Shown here: positions 57,500 through 64,000 of the stretch, one piece after another
How positions within the stretch are numbered: the first letter of the stretch is position 1
Layout: every line of letters begins with the position of its first letter
Assembly (NCBI GenBank): GCA_025267735.1
Contig: CM046299.1
Coordinates: 36,222,887 to 36,286,886, forward strand
From: Mactra quadrangularis
Taxonomy: Eukaryota; Mollusca; Bivalvia; Venerida; Mactridae
Length of the DNA stretch: 64,000 bases
Reading direction: 5' to 3'
Notes under the pieces: model-generated
The model's input: only the letters and a program-made list of their open reading frames with translations
Databases searched by the model: none
What the model was told of the DNA's origin: nothing
Position numbers and translations under genes: made by a program

Positions 57500-60400
57500 A
57501 ACAATAATATGTGATAGCTGACAATGTGTGAATGTTAATATTTTTGAAGATAGGAAAGACACCAACATTAAGCTGGCAAAGAGTAAATGTAAACCAATTA
57601 TAAAAAACAGAAACCTACATGATGAAAGGTATGAAGAGATTGCTGACAATGAGTAAATGTTTTATTATTATAAGAAAGAACCCTACATGGAAAAGGTGCC
57701 AAGTGACAGCTGACAATGTGTGAATTTAATCATTTTAAGAGTAAAACCTGCAGTAGAAAAAGTACCAAGTGATAAATATAATGAGTGAATTTTAATAATT
57801 TGGAAGATATATACTTACCTGAGGAAAGACACCAACATTTAGCTGACAAATAGTGAAGAAAACTAATAATAAGACAGAAACGTACATAATGAAAGGTATA
57901 AAGTGATAGCTGACAATGTGTAAATGTTTAATTATTAGAAAGAAACCTTCGTGGAGAAGGCGCCGAGTGATAGTAGACAAGTGTGATTATAAGACAGAAA
58001 CCTACACGATAAAATGTTCCAAGTGATAGTTGACAAGCGGGATTGTAAACTTTTTATACGAATAAAACCTACATAAGGAATGGTACCAAGTGATTGTAGA
58101 CAATGTGTGAATGTCAATATATTGGCAGTAAAATTCTTACCTGAGAAATGGAAAAGAAAGCTGACAATATGTGAATGAAATCTAAATACAAGACAGACAC
58201 TTTATGAGGAATGTACCCAAAAGTTAGCAGACATGGTGTGAATGTAAACTTATATCAGATTGTAACCTACTTGAGGATTCGCATCAAATTATGACTACCC
58301 ATGTGTGAATGTTAAAAAATTGGAATATGCTGGAATATACTGGCATAAGGAAAAGTACAATGTAATAGCTGACAATGCGTGGTTATTGTAAGAAAGAATC
58401 CTACATGAGGAAAGGTACCAAGTGATAGCTGACATTGTATGAATGTCTATACATTGACAGAAAGATACTTACCTGGAAAAATACCAAAAGATAACTGACA
58501 ATGTGTGAATGTGAACTTATCATAAGAAAGAAACATACATGAGGAAAGCTACCTAGTAATAGGTGACAATGTGTGAATGTCAATGTATTTGAGGAAAGAT
58601 ACTTACCTGAGGAAATGTAACAAGTTAACTGTCAATGTGTGAATGTAAACTTATAATAAGAAAGAAACCTACATGAGAAATGGTACCAAGTGATAGCTTA
58701 CAATGTGTGAATGTAAACTTATTATTACAATGTGTGAAAGTAAACTTATTATAACAAGAAAACTACACCAGGAATGGTACCAAGTAATAGCTGACAATAT
58801 GTGAATGTTAATTTATCATAAGAAAGAAACTTACATGAAGAATGGTACCAAGTAGTTGCTGACAATATGTGAATGTAAACTTATTACAAGATTGAATACT
58901 ACATAAAGAATGGTAGCAGGTAATTGTAGACAATGTGTGAACGAAAACTTATTATAAGAAAGAAACCTACACGAGGAATGGTACCAAGTGATAGCTGACA
59001 ATATGTGAATGTTAATTTATCATAAGAAAGAAACCTACATAAAGAATGGTACCAAGGGATAGCTGACAATGTATGAATGTAAACATATTATAACAAGAAA
59101 ACTACACCAGGAATAGTACCAAGTGATAGTTGACAATGAGTGAATGTTAACTTATCATAAAAAAGAAACTTACATGAAGAATAATACAAAGTGGTTGCTG
59201 ACAATGTGTGAATGTAAACTTATTAGAAGAAAGAAACCTACATGAAGAATGGTAGCAAGTTATTGTAGACAATGTGTGAATGTAAACGTATTATAAAAAG
59301 AAACCTACATGAAGAATGGTACAAAGTGATAGCTGACAATGTGTGAATGTCAACTTATTATAAGAAAGAAAACTACATAAAGAATGGTATTGTACGATTA
59401 TATTGAACTGTCCGATTGCATAATTACACGGTTATCGCACAATGTATATATTAATTTCCGCGTTCTATGTATAGAATTTTGCAGTAAAAATTACAATATG
59501 TAGGTTAACTTAGTGTCGATATCTCATCTGGCTGAATGGTCGTGCGGTTAAAGTGCTATGTTACTAAACATCTATTTTTGAAAGAAGTGCCAGCATGAAG
59601 CTAAATATGTCTTTTTTTATTTTTTTGTTCTTCGTTTTGTATTTTTGTTGATATTCTACATCTGTTTTATTCAGTAAATTTTGGACATAGAAATAAAACA
59701 CTTCAAATCAAACAATGTAGGAATCACCTCAATTTTACTGACAGTGTCGGTCGTGCTACTGTCATCATCACTTAAAGAGTTTCCACCAAATTTATAACAA
59801 AGGATTCTCTACAAGTTCGTGATGCAAGGGTGACAATGTGTTTTACGCAATCCGCCCATGATTTGAATGATAAAAAGTAAAAATAAGTTTCAATCGGGAT
59901 TCGAACTCACGATAAAAAGATTTGTAGTCTGATCGTCTCCCCACACGGCCACACAAATTACGATACGAATGGAAAATATGATTTAATACATAAGTGTTAT
60001 GAGCAGACAATACACTCTATGTGAACTACCGAAATTAGCCGATTACTAAATATACCGTGTAATGTGACGTTTTAATTTATGCAATCGGACAGTTCAATAT
60101 AATCGTACAATAGCAAGTTATTGTAGACTATGTGTGAATGTAAACTTATTATAAGAAAGAAACCTACATGAAGAATGGTACCAAGTGATAGCTTACAATG
60201 TGTGAATGTAAACTTATTATAACAAGAAAACTACACCAGGAATGGTACCAAGTGATAGCTGACAATATGTGAATGTTAATTTATCATAAGAAAGAAACTT
60301 ACATGAAGAATGGTACCAAGTAGTTGCTGACAATATGTAAATGTAAACTTATAACAAGATTGAAAACTACACCAGGAATGGTAGCAAGTTATTGTAGACA

Positions 60401-60615
60401 ATGTGTGAATGTAAACTTATTATAAGAAAGAAAACTACACCAGGAATGGTAGCAAGTTATTGTAGATTATGTGTGGATGTAAACTTATCATAAGAAAGAA
60501 ACCTACATGAAGAATGGTACCAAGTGATAGTGACAATGTGTAAATATCGAGATAAAAAAGAAGAAAGATACTTACCTGAAAGCATGGGACGGTTACAGCT
60601 GACTGTGTATGATAG
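57500..60615. repeat. 68-bp minisatellite, interrupted
   Basis: About 35 units of ~68 bp, with the core AATGGTACCAAGTGATAGCT then GACAATGTGTGAATGTAAAC, TTATTATAAGAAAGAAACCT and ACATGAGG. Units are most regular between 58600 and 59380 and between 60115 and 60540. Five units carry CTTACCTGAG or similar (near 57818, 58137, 58467, 58602, 60571) in place of ACCTACATGAG. The array is split by a TIR element at 59390-60110. Open frames on the minus strand are repeat translations. Confidence 0.93.
59390..60110. mobile_element. TIR element (721 bp) with tRNA-like segments
   Basis: At least 34 bases of exact terminal inverted repeat (TTGTACGATTATATTGAACT ...), flanked by TA on both sides (59388-59389 and 60111-60112) and inserted in a unit of the 68-bp minisatellite. 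On the minus strand, 59955-59880 reads like a decayed tRNA (TGTGGCCGTGTGGGG ... GAGTTCGAATCCCGA with a perfect B box). On the plus strand TGGCTGAATGGTCGTGCGGT near 59530 is A-box-like. No transposase. TA target and length fit a Tc1/mariner-type non-autonomous element that has picked up a SINE. Confidence 0.88.
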
Positions 60616-60865
60616 TAAATTTTAAACACAATTTAAAAGAATGTAATACATGGTGTTTTACGTAGCATTTTGACTATTATTAAGTCATAATTGTGTGGTC
60701 AGCCGTCTAGTATTGAAACGGGCCGGGGTTTAATACACATAATAACAGTTTGAAACCAAAAGTTACCTTGTTATACATGTTTAAATTTGCTCCGTTCCAT
60801 GTTTCCTGTTTTGAGAGCATGATGCATGTCTCTAGCCATAAAGCACATAATGACTAGTGTTCTGG
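60616..60865. other. Spacer between minisatellite and LTR
   Basis: Nothing recognised; the LTR start may lie at its right edge or further inside. Confidence 0.3.
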
Positions 60866-61382
60866 GCAACACACAGAACACATTAGCGCATATATGTAGG
60901 CTATGAACTAGGATTCTGAGCTCAAATCAATGTTTGTTTATCCATTATGTTTCGTAACCAGTTTTCGCGACGTTCGCATATTTGGACCCTCTATATTCCA
61001 GTTAATTTGTATCCTTCGATGTTAAATCCTAATCCTAGATGTGAATTAGTTATTTCCTTACACTTTTGCTGAATGTTAATGTTTAAATCCAGTTATAACG
61101 CGAGTTTTTATCCATTTTGTTATGAGCACATTTTGTCTTATGTCAGCGTTCCTGTCATGTTTACAGTGAACTCTGGGAATTTATTCCTACGCCGCACAGT
61201 CTTAAACTTACAGCACTATGTTTTCTGCTAAAAGGTCATTTAATGGCCAAATCAAGGTATTATAGTCATAGATTTATCTGTATTTTTGTTGTTTAATAGT
61301 AATTCTAAGTTATTTTAGTCATTGGTATATACAAATCGTTGTCTGCTTAGAAATTTCACGGTTGGATAAGCCGCCCAAAAAA

Positions 61383-61511
61383 TGGGGTGCTTTTTGGGCG
61401 GAATCGACCAAAAAGCACCCATTTATTGGGTGTTTTTTGGTCGAGTTAGCCAATGGGCGGAAACAACCAAAAAGCACCCAATTTTGGGCGGAATCAACCA
61501 AAAAGCACCCA
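61383..61511 (+). promoter_or_regulatory. U3 cluster of CCAAAAAGCACCCA boxes
   Basis: Three direct copies of CCAAAAAGCACCCA (61408, 61467, 61498), two preceded by GGCGGAATC-like bases, plus two inverted near-copies (61383-61397, 61427-61440). They end ~27 bases upstream of the TATA box. Such repeated boxes in U3 are typical enhancer or repressor binding sites of LTR elements. The overlapping open frames on both strands are artefacts of the repeat. Confidence 0.75.
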
Positions 61512-61537
61512 CTTTTGGTTGATGGGCGGAAATTTAC

Positions 61538-61545
61538 TATAAAAA
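61538..61545 (+). promoter_or_regulatory. LTR TATA box
   Basis: TATAAAAA followed by a C-rich tract, about 190 bases before the LTR AATAAA. This gives a plausible U3-R order. Confidence 0.6.
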
Positions 61546-61729
61546 CCCCCGGAAAATTGTTCGTTAAGCTCATTTGATCACGGTTACCAGAGGGTCAGGT
61601 TATTGTTCAAGTCAACGATTTTTATTTGTAAGATGCTTTTCTGAGCTTCAAGCGTTCTTATAAATTTCACCTTCATAGTATACATGTAGTATTGATTAGT
61701 TGTGTATATATAGAATACGTTTAACGTAA

Positions 61730-61735
61730 AATAAA
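61730..61735 (+). terminator. LTR polyadenylation signal AATAAA
   Basis: AATAAA between the TATA box and the U5 end, as expected for R/U5. In the 5' LTR it would be bypassed; its copy in the 3' LTR would be used. Confidence 0.55.
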
Positions 61736-62028
61736 ACGTTAGAGTCGAAACTTTACCAACGACTTGTGTTTGTGTTCACCCTTGTGTACCTGGTACGCAG
61801 ACAGTTTGGATGAGAGCATCGAGTGAACTTCATTCGTTCACGCTACCAATTGAACCACAGATGTAAGAGATCCACTCGACAGGCCTCTCAACCCCGATAC
61901 CAACCAGTTCACCTCGGAGAAACCTCCATTGATGTAGATCGACTCCGGCTGTATAGATCTAAACGATACATCGTACGTAGATCTATACACGCGTCCACAG
62001 TCGTTCGGGGTGAGCTCGTTACATTTTA

Positions 62029-62046
62029 TGGTGGCAGCGGTGGGAT
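62029..62046 (+). other. Primer-binding site for reverse transcription
   Basis: TGGTGGCAGCGGTGGGAT lies directly after the LTR edge. The leading TGG pairs with tRNA CCA ends, and the whole segment looks like the complement of a tRNA 3' end. The tRNA (a Leu type is my guess) was not identified by search. Confidence 0.7.
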
Positions 62047-62208
62047 CTGTTATTTCCATAAACAGGTCCAGTGATCTGAACCTCGTCTCTTTAACAGAAT
62101 AGAGTTGAATTAAAGTTCAACTATTAATAGATTCGACCCGATCTATAAATATATTTCGTAATAGGTTGCAGTTTTATAACAGTAATAGCTCGTCCGAGTT
62201 AAATAAAG

Positions 62209-63687
62209 ATGAACAGTCCTGTACCCGTTGACAGTACAGGTGAGGTTACGTTCCGTATCCCACAGGGACTAGAGACACGGAGTATATGTACAGAGAATAT
62301 TGAGTTAATATCGAGCAGTGGTTCTATTGACTCAGAGGTTAATACATCAAACAGCAGGGGAGAGTCAGTCCTCCAGGATAAAGTGAACAGTTTAGCAATT
62401 CTATTGCAAAATGTAGTTCAAGAGTTAAGTTCTATTAAAGCAACCTGTAACAACAAACAAACAGTTTCAAGTCATAACAGTCCAGTTGATAGTCAGGATC
62501 AAAGTATAAATCCTGCAGTAACACAAGGTTACTGCCAGTCCCAAGATGAAAGGTATCACAGTGAAGCCATGAGACACAGGCCTAATAGTAGTCACCAGGG
62601 TTACAATAACAATCCCAGTGATCAACCAGAGTACCACAGGGGTCCGAGGCAAAGAAAAGTTACCTTTAGTTCAAATTGTCAAAGCAGTGATTTAAGTAAT
62701 AATTATGTGTCAGATGATCATTTCATGACTGATGACGTACCTTGGCCACCCATCTATGAGTTTCATAACCCATATGATCCACAGCCTCCCAGGTTTGCTC
62801 GTAAACAGGGCACAATCTCAAGTGTCAAGATGTCCCCTTTCAGTGGTGCTGGTGATTGGCAAACATGGATTGCCCGTTTTGAGGCTATTGCAAGACGAAA
62901 CTGTTGGTCTGAAGACGACATGCTAGACCAGTTGTTGCCAAGACTTGAAGGTGTGGCGGCTCAGTTTGTGTTTACACAACTTAGTCCTATGGTGCTAGAC
63001 AGTTATACAGAGTTGAAAACCGAGATGAATAGTAGATTTATGACCATAGAAACCCCTAGATTTTATGCTTCTAAATTTAGTCGCAGATCACAGAAACCTG
63101 ATGAAACTCTTGAAGAATACGCTGCAGAGTTAAAAATGCTATATGATAAAGCGCATGGTTACCGAAGTAAAAGAGCAAGGGACAAAGATCTGGTGCGCCG
63201 ATTTCTAGATGGTATCGCTGATGATGATGTAAGATTCGAGATAGAGTTTAACAAAGAGCCCAGTAACATAGACCAAGCAGTCTATTATGCAGTCAACTAC
63301 ATGCAGATAAAGACGTTGGCAAGTGAAAGGAGAGGTAGATTCCAAGCGCGTAGAGCAGTAGAAGTAACTGTTGGGGACATGAGCCTATCCAAAGATGAAT
63401 ACTTAGGTTTAAATGAAGAGAAATCAGTGAGAGATAAAAGTGACAGGGAGCTTTTAATAGAGTTGATTCAAAGAATGAATGTTTTAGAAGGGCAAAAGCA
63501 AGGACCTAAGAGGCGTATTAACAAAAGCGAAGTTAAGTGTTACAATTGTCACCGTTTGGGTCATTATGCCAGAGAATGCCCAAACCAAAGTTTTATTGAA
63601 GAAAGCAGTCATAGTACAAGTGTAACAGAGAATCCTTTAAACAGGAAGGGACCTACTCTCGAGGCCAGAGAGAGGTCCCAGCAGTAG
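62209..63687 (+). CDS. Retrotransposon Gag polyprotein
   Basis: 492 residues, structural protein of the retrotransposon particle. Residues 1-200 are a polar, disordered lead-in. Residues ~206-370 form a Retrotrans_gag (capsid-like) domain: FSGAGDWQTWIARFEAIA, then LPRLEGVAAQFVF and ETLEEYAAELKMLYDKA. A CCHC zinc knuckle sits at 444-457 (CYNCHRLGHYAREC) for RNA binding. It ends at TAG 63685-63687. Pol follows in the -1 frame, overlapping by 73 bases, with a frameshift cassette in the overlap. The ATG at 62209 is ~160 bases after the PBS. The reading frame is fully open, which suggests a recent insertion. Confidence 0.93.
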   Translation: MNSPVPVDSTGEVTFRIPQGLETRSICTENIELISSSGSIDSEVNTSNSRGESVLQDKVNSLAILLQNVVQELSSIKATCNNKQTVSSHNSPVDSQDQSINPAVTQGYCQSQDERYHSEAMRHRPNSSHQGYNNNPSDQPEYHRGPRQRKVTFSSNCQSSDLSNNYVSDDHFMTDDVPWPPIYEFHNPYDPQPPRFARKQGTISSVKMSPFSGAGDWQTWIARFEAIARRNCWSEDDMLDQLLPRLEGVAAQFVFTQLSPMVLDSYTELKTEMNSRFMTIETPRFYASKFSRRSQKPDETLEEYAAELKMLYDKAHGYRSKRARDKDLVRRFLDGIADDDVRFEIEFNKEPSNIDQAVYYAVNYMQIKTLASERRGRFQARRAVEVTVGDMSLSKDEYLGLNEEKSVRDKSDRELLIELIQRMNVLEGQKQGPKRRINKSEVKCYNCHRLGHYARECPNQSFIEESSHSTSVTENPLNRKGPTLEARERSQQ

Positions 63688-64000
63688 ATGTTTATAGCGA
63701 GGGCCAGTCATGTAAAGCTACAGAGTTAAAGCCAGCTGTAGAGTCAGGTCGAGCAAAGCAGGTAAACACTGGAAGAAAGGAGGGTCTGACTGATGGGGTT
63801 TATTTGAGGGGTACAGTGAATGGAGAGCCCGTAGTATATACAGTAGATACAGGGGCGTCGTGTACACTTATCTCCTCTAGAGTGTATGATAAGATCCCAG
63901 AGACCAATCGACCAGTGCTAGATCATTCCGTGCGAGTCGTGGGTGCCGGGGGCATGCCTATTAAAGGTGTCGGTAAAGCAGAGTTTGAGTTAACTCTAGG
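63615..64000 (+). CDS. Retrotransposon Pol, protease start (partial)
   Basis: Open in the frame -1 to Gag from just after a TAG at 63612-63614 to the window edge. It holds a retropepsin-type aspartic protease: VVYTVDTGASCTLIS, with the catalytic DTG starting at 63846, then VVGAGGMPIKGVGKAEF, the usual strand that follows. It has no ATG of its own suited to initiation, so it is expected as a Gag-Pol fusion. Reverse transcriptase, RNase H and integrase must lie beyond 64000. The order protease-first after Gag fits Ty3/Gypsy but does not by itself exclude other LTR clades. Confidence 0.88.
63636..63679 (+). promoter_or_regulatory. Programmed -1 ribosomal frameshift signal
   Basis: T TTA AAC at 63636-63642 is a canonical slippery heptamer and is in the Gag frame (TTA is Gag codon 477). 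After a 5-base spacer AGGAA comes a hairpin: GGGACCT (63648-63654) pairs with AGGTCCC (63673-63679), and CTCTC (63656-63660) with GAGAG (63668-63672), with one bulged A and a 7-base loop. Slipping by -1 enters the Pol frame, which is open here, and avoids the Gag TAG. Heptamer, spacing, stem and frame all agree. Confidence 0.85.

Larger units (their letters stand above)
60866..62023 (+). mobile_element. 5' LTR of a Ty3/Gypsy-type retrotransposon
   Basis: The right edge is firm: ...GCTCGTTACA at 62023, five bases before the PBS. The left edge is uncertain: TGTTCTGGGC at ~60866 or TGTTATGAGC at ~61119. It contains promoter elements (TATAAAAA at 61538-61545), AATAAA at 61730-61735, and a cluster of repeats at 61383-61511 in the U3 part. 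Without the 3' LTR in the window the length cannot be checked. Confidence 0.65.

Noticed and set aside
57792..60629. Minus-strand open frames with repeated LGTIPHVGFFL-like peptides
   Set aside because: Direct translations of the 68-bp minisatellite; no start context and unit length not a multiple of three.
61319..61577. Overlapping open frames on both strands with GCFLVDSAQ and STKKHP repeats
   Set aside because: Produced by the direct and inverted CCAAAAAGCACCCA boxes in the LTR U3.

Overview
The window is AT-rich animal DNA: two intron-bearing protein genes in a sea of introns, satellites and small transposons. A B-type muscarinic receptor (a protostome GPCR class), tRNA-derived SINEs with a CAAA-type tail, and dispersed repeats of a kind seen in bivalves and gastropods point to a lophotrochozoan, most likely a mollusc. 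The species cannot be fixed from the sequence.

Layout. At 2.2-4.3 kb (+) one long coding exon encodes a complete 7TM muscarinic acetylcholine receptor of the B type. From 4.3 to 32 kb I see no convincing host coding exon. That stretch holds a CRE-like 19-bp minisatellite (7.2-8.35 kb), two SINE copies, a Helitron-like 3' terminus, many hairpin or TIR elements, a degenerate mariner (21.2-22.6 kb, minus), a LINE fragment and a pair of inverted ~700-bp TIR elements. At 32.36-45.14 kb (-) four coding exons join in frame into one gene for a protein of 2226 residues with about 25 C2H2 zinc fingers; its N-terminal exon carries a 33-bp (11-residue) tandem repeat. Its introns hold several small elements, including a SINE with an exact 11-bp target duplication.

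The right-hand third is mobile DNA. Two unrelated TIR elements (46.32-47.24 and 47.25-50.22 kb) sit in the same 11-bp target, each flanked by its own exact 9-bp duplication; the larger one carries an internal satellite. Then follow an LTR-like segment (50.77-52.07 kb), a dead Tc1-type transposase (53.5-54.5 kb), and a ~3-kb 68-bp minisatellite (57.5-60.6 kb) split by a 721-bp TIR element. Last comes the 5' end of an apparently intact Ty3/Gypsy-type LTR retrotransposon: LTR, PBS, gag and the start of pol, leaving the window at 64000.

The most notable signal is the gag-pol junction. The slippery heptamer T TTA AAC lies in the gag frame, followed after 5 nt by a 12-bp bulged hairpin, and pol is open in the -1 frame: a textbook-like programmed -1 frameshift cassette. 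I did not find a clearly new defence or biosynthetic system. The novelty candidates are the frameshift cassette, the shared-target double insertion, the satellite-bearing TIR element and a TIR element that seems to carry a host-like promoter and first exon.
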